Assembly: GCF_000179615.1 (NCBI RefSeq)
Contig: NZ_AEDD01000006.1
Coordinates: 1-64,000, forward strand
Length of the DNA: 64,000 nt
Origin: Paenibacillus curdlanolyticus YK9
GTDB lineage: Bacteria; Bacillota; Bacilli; Paenibacillales; Paenibacillaceae
Direction of reading: 5' to 3'
In this document: piece after piece, positions 34,342 through 44,104 of the stretch
Position numbering within the stretch: the stretch's first letter is position 1
Layout of the letters: the number at the start of each line of letters is the position of its first letter
The notes under the pieces: generated by a model
What the model was told of the DNA's origin: nothing
Seen by the model: the letters and a program-made list of their open reading frames with translations, nothing else
The model's database searches: none
Program-made: the position numbers and the translations under genes

Positions 34342-36517
34342 AAGCTTCTTCTCCATTTAGGACACGTGCCGTAATGCCGTTCTTCTCCAGTCTGCGAATA
34401 ACAATCGCAGCTTCGGCCTCATTCGAGTTGTTAAGCAAAAGCACGATTTCGTTGCGAATCATCCCGATATAATCCGATTCGCGAAGCGTATCGGCAACGC
34501 GCTCGACCACATGGCGCACAGACTGCTTTTCATCCGACTGAATCGTAAGCAGAACGAACTCGGCGTTATGCTGTTTTTTGGCTGCAAGCTTGCTCTCTAC
34601 AACCTGTCGGAACCAATTTTCCTGAAGCACTGGCGTTTCGCCAACGTAACGGTTTGCGCTCGTCGCCCCGACGAATTGGAAAGCGCGCGCCAACGAGTTC
34701 GAAATCATCTCCACCGTCATTTTGAATACGTTCTGGTAGTTTAAGTTCAATCGGGCAAAGTTGACGTCATGAATCGAAATAATCGAAACGACAACCCCGT
34801 TGTTGATAACTGGGGCCGCCATCATTGGCGCTTCCGACGACATCGTCCGATTGACGAAAATCGTCTGCGACTCGACAACCTTCTTCACCCAGCCGTGCTC
34901 CGACATCCGAATCGTCTTCGGAAGCAGCAGCTCCTCATTGCCTGATTTGATCATCAATCGCAAGTAATCCGTCTGATTCACCGCGTAAATCGAGATCTGT
35001 TTCGTCTCCAACAAGTTTTCCAGCACATGAATCGATGAGGATACGACATCCTCCGGCTCGTGGCTCTCCAGCTCTTTGACAATGTTATAAATGCGGCCGA
35101 TGCTGTCTTTGCTGCCAATCAGCTGGCGCTGCAGCTCGTCCTTCACATAACGCGTATCCTTGTACACCGTGTTCAGGAAGTCGTAGCGCTCCTGCTCGAC
35201 CTGCAGCTTCTGGCCGATTTCAACCGTTTCGCGCTTATGCTTGTCCGAGACGAACCCAACGACAAGACCGAAAAATAAGTATAAGGCCAAAATAAATAAT
35301 ACTTCCGGGTCATACAGCAGGGATACCCACTCGCGACCGTTCTGCAGATTGTCTGCAAAATATAAGCCGGAAGCAAGCACAGCGGAAATAACCGACTGCT
35401 TGCTGCCATAGAGCACGCCGATAATAAAGATATATACCAGTTTAAAATCAACGTTCATATCGGTTAGCCAGCTCGGGCCGTGATTGATCAGCAAATACAA
35501 AGCAATACACGCAAGCAGGTTTTCCCCATATGGGCGCAGCTTCTTCAGAAGCCTTACCGAATTGGCCTGCTTCTTCTTCACGGCAGCCTTCTCCACGCGC
35601 GTCGGCGCATTCGCAAGGAACCAGCTGTATGTCTTCGCCAGCCCTTCCTTAAGCGAGAACAGCGGCACCCAGTCCAGATCGCGCTTCACTCTCGTATTAT
35701 CAAGCGATGAACGATAAATATCGCCTTCTCGCGATGCTTCATAACGCACGTTAATGCTGTCGCCAAGCTCTTGCAGCGCATCAATCAGCTCATTCAGTCT
35801 AATCTCGTGATTGCAGGACAAGTTATACACGCCGGTCAGGTCACTCTCCGCCCCCCGGTATAAGCCGTCCACGATATCTTCCACATAAATAAAATCGCGC
35901 GTTTGATTGCCGTCGCCATAAACGACCAGCTCCTGCTGCTCTACCATTCGTTTCATGTAAATAGAAACGACCCCGCCTTCGCCCGTTCCGCCTTGCTTAG
36001 GCCCATACACGTTGGCGAATCGGAAGGCTAGCGTCTGAAGCCCGTACAATTCCTGCCATTTGGCGCAATAGTATTCGCCAAGCTTCTTATTGATGCCGTA
36101 AGGCGACACCGGCTCGCCTTGTACCGCCTCCGCCAGCGGCACCGCTTCGTCATTGCCGTATACAGCCGCTGAAGAAGCGAAGAGAAACTTTTTCACGCCG
36201 TGACGCCGCGAGCATTCCAACATGTTGACGAGGCCCATAATATTCGTCTGCGCGTCAGCTTGCGGAATCTTCATCGAAGTCGTCACATCGACCTGCGCCG
36301 CCAAGTGTACGACTACATCTGGCCGTACGCTCTCAAATACGACATCGCATGCACGGTCCTCCACATTAAGCGGATATAGCTTATGAGGAACCGTTACGTT
36401 GTTCACATCTCCGCCTGATAGATTGTCGATAATATAGATTTGATGCCCTTCCTTGTGAAAACGCTCCGCTGCTGTTGAGCCGATAAAGCCGCAACCGCCT
36501 GTAATGAGGATTTTCAA
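34331..36517 (-). CDS. Fusion of NAD-dependent sugar epimerase and PelD-like c-di-GMP receptor
   Basis: A 728-aa two-part protein. Residues 1-310 are a complete SDR-type UDP-sugar 4-epimerase: NAD motif GGCGFIGS at 7-14, catalytic SSAAVYG near 115, YGINK near 140, and RFANVYGP. After a basic linker come four hydrophobic helices (about 335-425), a coiled coil, a GAF domain (about 480-620) and a degenerate GGDEF domain (about 630-728), i.e. PelD. The GGDEF site is lost (RNEIV in its place), but RESD at 679-682 keeps the RxxD c-di-GMP site that activates Pel synthesis. The epimerase would supply UDP-GalNAc, as stand-alone PelX does elsewhere. The start is TTG 36517, 12 bases after GGGAGG. First gene of the operon. 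Confidence 0.85.
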   Translation of the reverse strand: MKILITGGCGFIGSTAAERFHKEGHQIYIIDNLSGGDVNNVTVPHKLYPLNVEDRACDVVFESVRPDVVVHLAAQVDVTTSMKIPQADAQTNIMGLVNMLECSRRHGVKKFLFASSAAVYGNDEAVPLAEAVQGEPVSPYGINKKLGEYYCAKWQELYGLQTLAFRFANVYGPKQGGTGEGGVVSIYMKRMVEQQELVVYGDGNQTRDFIYVEDIVDGLYRGAESDLTGVYNLSCNHEIRLNELIDALQELGDSINVRYEASREGDIYRSSLDNTRVKRDLDWVPLFSLKEGLAKTYSWFLANAPTRVEKAAVKKKQANSVRLLKKLRPYGENLLACIALYLLINHGPSWLTDMNVDFKLVYIFIIGVLYGSKQSVISAVLASGLYFADNLQNGREWVSLLYDPEVLFILALYLFFGLVVGFVSDKHKRETVEIGQKLQVEQERYDFLNTVYKDTRYVKDELQRQLIGSKDSIGRIYNIVKELESHEPEDVVSSSIHVLENLLETKQISIYAVNQTDYLRLMIKSGNEELLLPKTIRMSEHGWVKKVVESQTIFVNRTMSSEAPMMAAPVINNGVVVSIISIHDVNFARLNLNYQNVFKMTVEMISNSLARAFQFVGATSANRYVGETPVLQENWFRQVVESKLAAKKQHNAEFVLLTIQSDEKQSVRHVVERVADTLRESDYIGMIRNEIVLLLNNSNEAEAAIVIRRLEKNGITARVLNGEEAYAG

Positions 36518-36853
36518 AACGACCGATCCCTCCCGATATCCTAATTTATTCGCAAATTGATCAAATCGAGAAGCGAGTCCAGATTTTCCCGTTCTTTTGA
36601 TGGATTTACAAATAATTCATACCTAGATTCTAATACAATAGTCCCTATTCCTACAAGACTAATAGACAATTATGGCGAAGAAAGTTACAACTTAGCGTCG
36701 AACAGCCGCTAGATTGTTACAATTAAAGCTATTGCATACACAGATAGGCGGAAGATGGGCTTGCAATTTATGGGGCGACAGACCTATCATTAAAAACACA
36801 GATTATTGTTACACTTAAGATCAACGCCGGCGCCCGACATAAGGAGGTCTGCC
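36518..36853. other. Divergent promoter region of pel-type operon
   Basis: AT-rich gap of 336 bases without a gene. On the minus strand TTGTAG, 18 bases and TAGAAT near 36626-36655 is a possible promoter for the pel-type operon. On the plus strand a candidate promoter lies at 36761-36790. I looked for GEMM riboswitch blocks on both strands and found none, so c-di-GMP control of this operon, if any, would be at the PelD protein level. Confidence 0.5.
36761..36790 (+). promoter_or_regulatory. Candidate sigma-A promoter
   Basis: TTGCAA (36761-36766), 18-base spacer and TATCAT (36785-36790), 63 bases before the ATG of the secreted protein gene. Two mismatches to consensus; called by eye. Confidence 0.4.
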
Positions 36854-37897
36854 ATGAAAGCCCTGCACAAACCTTTACAGACTGTATGGAAGAGCGTGCT
36901 TCTGCTCTGCGTCCTGCTGGTCGCCCTTACAAGCACAACACCCGTATCCGCCAGCAACAACAATGGATATCGCCTCATGATCTATTACGGCATTCCGATC
37001 GAAATTAATGAAACTGGCACGATCGAGGATGCTGCGCTTCAATTCGCCAAATATGACTACATCGTACTTGGCGCCGGCCTAGAAGAAACGACACACGAAG
37101 CGCACAACTCAACTGCCAGCATTATCGCACAAGTTCGAAAGCTCAAGCCAAGCGTGCATATTTACGGCTATATCGATCTAGGCGTCACAACGGACAATCT
37201 ATCGATCAGCACGATTCAGAAGAAAACCGTCCGTTGGAAAACGACCGGCGCTGACGGCATCTTCTTCGATGACGCTGGCTTTGATTACGGCGTTACGCGC
37301 AAGCGACTGAATCAGGCCGTTCAATACGTCCATTCCCAATCGCTGAAAGCGTTTATAAACGCTTGGAAGCCCGATGATATTATGAGCAGCGCTGTTAATG
37401 CCAAGTACAATCCGAAAGGCGAGAAAACAGCCATCGGCGGCGGCGATCTCTACCTGCTGGAAAGCATGCTGCAGCCCGTTGATATTCCGAATCAGGAGCA
37501 AAAAAGCGTGTTCGGCACCGGGTTCCGTTCCAAAATGGATAAAGCGCTCATGTATCGCAACCTGCTCGGCGTTAAGCTGATGAGCATCAGCCCGATCGAC
37601 TATGGCAAGTATTCGAGCGATGCCGTCCGCAAGTTTTTCCGGGCAAACGAAGCCGCCGCCGCTATCTTCTCTTTGGACGGATACGGCATTGCGCCCAAGG
37701 AATATAGTACTGCCGCCAACTCTCACAACGCATTAAGAGAGATGCCCTATATCTTAAATTACATGGACTATTACACGACGAACGTCGCCTATGTAGCCAA
37801 ATATAACGACTGCGACTTCGCTTCGAGAGACTTCCGGCTGCATTCGCTGCCTGGCGAGCACTTCTACGATTACCCGGTCACCGTGGTCTATGAATAA
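36854..37897 (+). CDS. Secreted TIM-barrel-like protein, candidate Pel-type glycoside hydrolase
   Basis: A 347-aa protein with a clear Sec signal peptide (basic start, hydrophobic stretch to about 25, cleavage after VSASN-type site). The mature part has alternating strand-helix units typical of a TIM barrel: YDYIVLGAGLE near 60, HIYGYIDLGVTT near 97, GADGIFFDDAGFDYG near 130 and KAFINAWKPDD near 163. Acidic residues at strand ends (DD of FFDDAG; E of LYLLESM) resemble GH114/GH166 alpha-galactosaminidase-like enzymes such as the PelA hydrolase domain, but identification is tentative. ATG 36854 follows AAGGAGG. It is divergent from the pel-type operon, which lacks an obvious hydrolase. Confidence 0.7.
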   Translation: MKALHKPLQTVWKSVLLLCVLLVALTSTTPVSASNNNGYRLMIYYGIPIEINETGTIEDAALQFAKYDYIVLGAGLEETTHEAHNSTASIIAQVRKLKPSVHIYGYIDLGVTTDNLSISTIQKKTVRWKTTGADGIFFDDAGFDYGVTRKRLNQAVQYVHSQSLKAFINAWKPDDIMSSAVNAKYNPKGEKTAIGGGDLYLLESMLQPVDIPNQEQKSVFGTGFRSKMDKALMYRNLLGVKLMSISPIDYGKYSSDAVRKFFRANEAAAAIFSLDGYGIAPKEYSTAANSHNALREMPYILNYMDYYTTNVAYVAKYNDCDFASRDFRLHSLPGEHFYDYPVTVVYE

Positions 37898-37912
37898 ACA
37901 GCTGAATGAACG

Positions 37913-37946
37913 CAGCCTGATGCCATCGCATCAGGCTGTTTGTTTT
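37913..37946 (+). terminator. Intrinsic terminator
   Basis: AGCCTGATG pairs with CATCAGGCT around a 6-base loop and is followed by a T-rich run, 16 bases after the secreted protein stop. Confidence 0.88.
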
Positions 37947-38055
37947 GCTGCCAATGACCGAACCGGCGGTTCCGAATCGCCATTGGCCCACATACACTGT
38001 ATGAAGCATGCGGGCCAGACAAAATCGTTGGGACAGGACGGAGGCGCTGACGGCA

Positions 38056-38889
38056 ATGAAGGTGAGGAGCAAGGACGAAGAAGCCGTATTCGATATCCGG
38101 ACGGCACTTTTTTTGGCGGCAGTATGCGAACAAACCTATGTGCAGTTCAATAGCCGGGACGGCATGTTCTTCATACCCGCCGGCTACAGGGCGGTCGGAA
38201 CGATCAAAGCGCAGGCCTATGAAAGCAAGCCCGAATACTTTGGATTTCTCATTGAATCGGAACATTCCGCCATACTGGCGTTTCGCGGCACTCGCTCTAC
38301 GATGGACTGGGTGTCTGACTTCATTTCGCAGCAAATCAAGTGTAAGCCGGTAAAGCCGCCGAGCCTTACCCATAAAGGATTTACGGACATTTATATGAGC
38401 TGTCGGGATACGGTGCTGGCCTTGGTGCGCAATGTTTCGCCTGACAAGAAGCTATATATTACCGGGCATAGCCTTGGCGGCGCACTAGCTACACTTGCTG
38501 CGCTTGATACCGCATTCAATGACAAGCGTGAGCCGACCGTATACACTTTCGGTGCGCCGCGTGTCGGCGACCCGAAATTTTCCCGTATCTATAATCGCAC
38601 GATCAAACATCATTGGCGCGTGCAAAACGAATTCGACATCGTTCCGCTGCTGCCGCCCCTTGTATATCGGCAACCCAAAACCCGAAAATTATTCTACTAC
38701 ATGCATGTCAAAACAGAAATAAAACGATCGTTCCGCATGGGCTCCGTCTCCGGCAATCACGTGCTGAGCAGCTATTTTGCCAATCTGTCCAAAGATGACC
38801 CCGCATTCGCAGCCGCATTATGTGAAGGCCCATTGGGCTGGTGCCCGTCCCCGCCGCCTCGACCGACCGAACCGGACGGATTGTCCTAA
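38056..38889 (+). CDS. Class 3 lipase family protein
   Basis: A 277-aa alpha/beta hydrolase of the lipase class 3 (PF01764) family. Seen: AILAFRGTRSTMDWVSDF near 77 (oxyanion region), the nucleophile elbow ITGHSLGGALATLAA near 138, an Asp in QNEFDIVPLLPP near 197 and a His near 240 (SGNHVLSSYF). There is no signal peptide, so it is probably cytoplasmic. Substrate is likely an acylglycerol or other ester. ATG 38056 follows GGAGG at 11 bases; the frame is open upstream to 38008. It lies upstream of a long hairpin and is convergent with the GTP cyclohydrolase II gene. Confidence 0.83.
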   Translation: MKVRSKDEEAVFDIRTALFLAAVCEQTYVQFNSRDGMFFIPAGYRAVGTIKAQAYESKPEYFGFLIESEHSAILAFRGTRSTMDWVSDFISQQIKCKPVKPPSLTHKGFTDIYMSCRDTVLALVRNVSPDKKLYITGHSLGGALATLAALDTAFNDKREPTVYTFGAPRVGDPKFSRIYNRTIKHHWRVQNEFDIVPLLPPLVYRQPKTRKLFYYMHVKTEIKRSFRMGSVSGNHVLSSYFANLSKDDPAFAAALCEGPLGWCPSPPPRPTEPDGLS

Positions 38890-38909
38890 GTCCGTTTTCA
38901 ATTTTCCGA

Positions 38910-38951
38910 ACAGCACAAAGGACGAGCGTCTCCGCTCGTCCTTTGTGCTGT
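38910..38951. terminator. Long hairpin between convergent genes
   Basis: A perfect 19-bp stem (ACAGCACAAAGGACGAGCG and its complement, 4-base loop) lies between the lipase and cyclohydrolase genes. Neither side has a real T-tract, so it may stop transcription inefficiently or stabilise 3' ends. Confidence 0.7.
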
Positions 38952-38953
38952 CC

Positions 38954-39718
38954 TTAATCGGTTGCACGTCCTTCGTAATGCCCAGACCGCATGACTTTGG
39001 TCTCCAAATACTTTTTATTAAACTCGGAAACATCGCCCCAGAGCGGAATCCGCCCCGATACATCCGCTCCGGATGCGACCAGCGCATCCATCTTCCGCGG
39101 GTTATTCGTAATAAGCGTAACCGGCTTCGATCGCAGCTGCTTAAGCACCTGAATCGCATCGTCATAGCTGCGAATATCGTCTTGGAAGCCAAGCTGCAGG
39201 TTCGCATCGACCGTATCATAGCCTTCTTCCTGCAGCACGTACGCCATCGCTTTGCTGAACAAGCCAATGCCGCGGCCTTCATGGTTCGCCAGATAGAACA
39301 ATGCGCCCGAGCCATTCGCCACGATCATCTTCATCGATTGCTTCAGCTGATAGCCGCAATCACAGCGTTTGCTTCCAAAAATATCGCCTGTATGGCAAAT
39401 GCTATGCATACGAATCAATGTATCCGGCACATCGGCGAAATCGCCGTATACGAGTACGCTGGATTGCTGCATTTCTGCCAGATTGGATGCGGAAAGCCTT
39501 GCAATGATTTGCTCGGTTGTCGAGATTTCATCGCCGCAGCCATCCCCTGCAATACTGTCGCAGCGCAGCCAGCAGTACCATTGGAAAATATGGGTTTCCC
39601 CGTCAAGGTTGACAGGCAGCCTTACGGGACCGACCAAGTAGATGCTTTTGTCGCCACTTGGCACCGTTGTGATTTTTCGTTTAAGAATGGAAATGATATC
39701 CGTCTGAATTGAATGCAT
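38954..39718 (-). CDS. GTP cyclohydrolase II family protein (variant)
   Basis: A 254-aa enzyme of the RibA family, which converts GTP to 2,5-diamino-6-ribosylamino-pyrimidinone phosphate, the first step of riboflavin and deazaflavin-type synthesis. Zinc ligands are intact (C of HSICHTGD and the CDC of SKRCDCG), as are HEGRGIGLFSKAMAYVLQ and LITNNPRKM. The usual HSEC reads HSIC, and there is no DHBP-synthase partner domain, unlike the RibBA fusion of Bacillus. Together with its isolated position this suggests a paralogue for a dedicated pathway rather than housekeeping ribA. ATG 39718 follows GGGGAGGA; longer starts lie within the promoter. Confidence 0.82.
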   Translation of the reverse strand: MHSIQTDIISILKRKITTVPSGDKSIYLVGPVRLPVNLDGETHIFQWYCWLRCDSIAGDGCGDEISTTEQIIARLSASNLAEMQQSSVLVYGDFADVPDTLIRMHSICHTGDIFGSKRCDCGYQLKQSMKMIVANGSGALFYLANHEGRGIGLFSKAMAYVLQEEGYDTVDANLQLGFQDDIRSYDDAIQVLKQLRSKPVTLITNNPRKMDALVASGADVSGRIPLWGDVSEFNKKYLETKVMRSGHYEGRATD

Positions 39719-39810
39719 GAGTATTGCTCCTCCCCATACCACCGGCGTCCTGCTTTTTGTCTGTAGTGTTGCCATTTGGTAAGCATCGAATCCGTTACTT
39801 TGCATACTGT

Positions 39811-39828
39811 GGTTACTTTTTGTAAGTA
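39811..39828. promoter_or_regulatory. Operator-like palindrome on cyclohydrolase promoter
   Basis: TTAC-TTTTT-GTAA, with the extended half-sites GTTACTT and AAGTAT-like sequence, overlaps and follows the -10 box. Similar half-sites occur again at 39794 and 39970. The pattern resembles operators of HxlR/MarR-type repressors; no such regulator gene is adjacent. Confidence 0.4.
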
Positions 39829-39853
39829 TATAAATTTGGTGCCCGTTTGTCAA
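39825..39853 (-). promoter_or_regulatory. Sigma-A promoter of the GTP cyclohydrolase II gene
   Basis: On the minus strand a perfect TTGACA (39848-39853), a 17-base spacer and TATACT (39825-39830), about 105 bases before the chosen start codon. Confidence 0.75.
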
Positions 39854-40067
39854 ATGCGGCATCCCGCCAACACCGCGCCTGTTCTGCATTTGGGCCGCAG
39901 CGTTCCTCCTTATTGTACGCCACCTATGGCTATCTGTACCAGACGGTCATTCGTCCTGATTTCGATGTAACCCTTTACTTTTACAAAAATCACACGTACC
40001 ATTCACTGCATACAAACGGATATTTGCTTCGCCGCCACCACTCATCTCAGCTGCAGGAGGTCTCCTT

Positions 40068-42139
<2,072 letters not shown>

Positions 42140-42178
42140 GACGGTTCGCCCAATTCGCTACTTTGGATATAAATGCCG

Positions 42179-42207
42179 TTCACCGCACGCAGGATCTGTG
42201 CTATACT
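42179..42207 (+). promoter_or_regulatory. Candidate glpD promoter
   Basis: TTCACC (42179-42184), 17-base spacer and TATACT (42202-42207), followed by about 35 bases before the leader terminator. The -35 is imperfect, the -10 close to consensus. Confidence 0.6.
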
Positions 42208-42228
42208 GGCGTTACAAGTTAATGAATC

Positions 42229-42307
42229 GGTTGGAGATCTGGAGAAACCGCGTATGCCCGCTGTTCTGCTTTCGTAGCAGAGCCGCGGGTGTTCGCGGTT
42301 TTTTTCG
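42229..42307 (+). promoter_or_regulatory. glpD leader with GlpP-controlled terminator
   Basis: AAACCGCG (42245) pairs with CGCGGTTT (ending at about 42302) and encloses further stems CCCGC/GCGGG and CTGCT/AGCAG, followed by a T-run, some 70 bases before the glpD start. This layout matches the leader terminators of Bacillus glp genes, where GlpP plus glycerol-3-phosphate permits read-through. glpP is 1.6 kb upstream in the same window. Confidence 0.82.
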
Positions 42308-42376
42308 TCTGCTGGAGAGGATCAGAGAGAGCAGGGTCAAACCGGTGCAAGCTATAAGCAAAGGAGCGAATTAACA

Positions 42377-44080
42377 ATGACATCACCCACCTTTCAACAT
42401 ACGTTTCCAAAGCCAGGCACATGGAGCGCGCTTCAACGGAGCAGCCAATTCGAGCGGCTGGCCAGCCAATCGTTCGAACTGCTCGTCATCGGAGGCGGCA
42501 TTACAGGGGCAGGCATTGCGCTCGATGCGCAAACGCGGGGCATTCGGACCGCCTTGATCGACATGCAGGACTTTGCCGCAGGCACGTCCAGCCGCTCCAC
42601 CAAGCTTGTCCATGGCGGGCTTCGCTACTTGAAGCAGCTGGAGATCGGCGTCGTGGCCGAGGTTGGCAAAGAGCGCGCCATCGTTTATGAGAACGGCCCG
42701 CATATTACAACCCCTGAATGGATGCTGCTGCCCTTCTACAAGGGGGGCACATTCGGCCGTTTCTCGACGTCGCTTGGCCTTCGCGTCTACGATTTTCTGG
42801 CTGGCGTGAAGAAAGCGGAGCGACGCCGGATGCTCAGCGCTGACGCTGCTGCCCAGCGTGAGCCGCTGCTCAATCGCACAAGCCTGAAGGGCGGCGGCTA
42901 CTATGTGGAATATCGGACCGATGACGCCCGCTTAACGATCGAGGTCATGAAGAAGGCGGTTGAAGCCGGGGCGCTGCCTCTGCCTTACGTCAAAGCCGAC
43001 TCGTTCGCATACGATGCGTCTGGCCAAATTAACGGCGTTCGTGTCACCGATCTGCTGACAGGCGCAACGGCGGAAGTTCGAGCGGCCAAGGTCATTAACG
43101 CTGCCGGACCATGGGTCGACACGCTGCGCGAAGCGGACGGCTCCAAGCACGGCAAGACGCTCCATCTTACCAAAGGCGTTCATCTCGTGTTCGATCAAGC
43201 GCGCTTCCCGCTTCGCCAAGCGATTTACTTCGATACGCCCGACAAGCGCATGGTGTTCGCGATCACGCGCGACGGCAAGACATACATCGGGACGACGGAT
43301 ACGAACTATAAAGCGGACAAAGCGCATCCCCGCATGACTACCAAGGACATAGCATACATTCTGGATGCAGCCAACAGCATGTTCCCCACGCTTAAGCTGA
43401 CCGAGCAGGACGTCGAGTCCAGTTGGGCAGGCTTGCGCCCGCTCATTCACCAAGAGGGCAAAGACCCTTCGGAAATTTCGCGCCGGGACGAAATTTTCCA
43501 ATCGGCTTCTGGCTTACTCTCGATGGCAGGAGGCAAGCTGACGGGCTATCGCAAAATGGCCGAAACGGTCGTTGACCGCGCCGCTTCCCAGCTGCAAGCC
43601 GCAGGCGTCGGCGTCTATGGACCGAGCTTGACGAAGCATATGCCGTTATCCGGCGGCGACGTAGGCGGATCGGCCCAGTTTCCGAGCTTTATTGCCGCGA
43701 TGCGGGAAGCCGGCGTTAAAGCAGGTCTGTCCGCGCCAGAAGCCGAGCGAATCGCCCGCCGATACGGCTCCAATGCGCCGAAGCTGTTCCTGCTCGCGCC
43801 CGATTACAACGAAGAAGCGGCAGCCAGAGGCATACCGCTTGCGCTCATGATCGAGCTTGTTTACGCCATCCATTACGAGATGGCGGTGAAGCCCGCCGAT
43901 TTCTGGATTCGCCGCACAGGCGCCTTGCTCTTCGACCGTGCGACTGTGTTGAAATGGAAGGATGCCGTCCTCGCTTACATGAGCGAGCAGTTCGGCTGGA
44001 GCGAGCAAACGAAGCAGGCCTATGCCGAAGAGCTTGCTTCCGAGCTGCACTATGCGGTCACGCCTGTAGAAGCCGAGTGA
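42377..44080 (+). CDS. glpD: Aerobic glycerol-3-phosphate dehydrogenase
   Basis: A 567-aa FAD-dependent, membrane-associated dehydrogenase that oxidises glycerol-3-phosphate to dihydroxyacetone phosphate and passes electrons to quinone. FAD fold ELLVIGGGITGAGIALDA near 35-52, then DFAAGTSSRSTKLVHGGLRYL near 68-88, NAAGPWVD near 238 and GGKLTGYRKMAE near 385, with the C-terminal DAO_C domain. Length is typical. ATG 42377 is preceded by AAAGGAG. Expression should depend on GlpP antitermination at the upstream leader. It completes a glpP-glpK-glpD glycerol utilisation set. Confidence 0.95.
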   Translation: MTSPTFQHTFPKPGTWSALQRSSQFERLASQSFELLVIGGGITGAGIALDAQTRGIRTALIDMQDFAAGTSSRSTKLVHGGLRYLKQLEIGVVAEVGKERAIVYENGPHITTPEWMLLPFYKGGTFGRFSTSLGLRVYDFLAGVKKAERRRMLSADAAAQREPLLNRTSLKGGGYYVEYRTDDARLTIEVMKKAVEAGALPLPYVKADSFAYDASGQINGVRVTDLLTGATAEVRAAKVINAAGPWVDTLREADGSKHGKTLHLTKGVHLVFDQARFPLRQAIYFDTPDKRMVFAITRDGKTYIGTTDTNYKADKAHPRMTTKDIAYILDAANSMFPTLKLTEQDVESSWAGLRPLIHQEGKDPSEISRRDEIFQSASGLLSMAGGKLTGYRKMAETVVDRAASQLQAAGVGVYGPSLTKHMPLSGGDVGGSAQFPSFIAAMREAGVKAGLSAPEAERIARRYGSNAPKLFLLAPDYNEEAAARGIPLALMIELVYAIHYEMAVKPADFWIRRTGALLFDRATVLKWKDAVLAYMSEQFGWSEQTKQAYAEELASELHYAVTPVEAE

Positions 44081-44104
44081 TTGGTGCGGCATTTGAGGGC
44101 TGCG

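Noticed and set aside
36518-36853. c-di-GMP riboswitch before the pel-type operon
   Set aside because: I looked for the GGCAAAC, GCAAAGCC and GGTTACCG blocks on both strands and found none.
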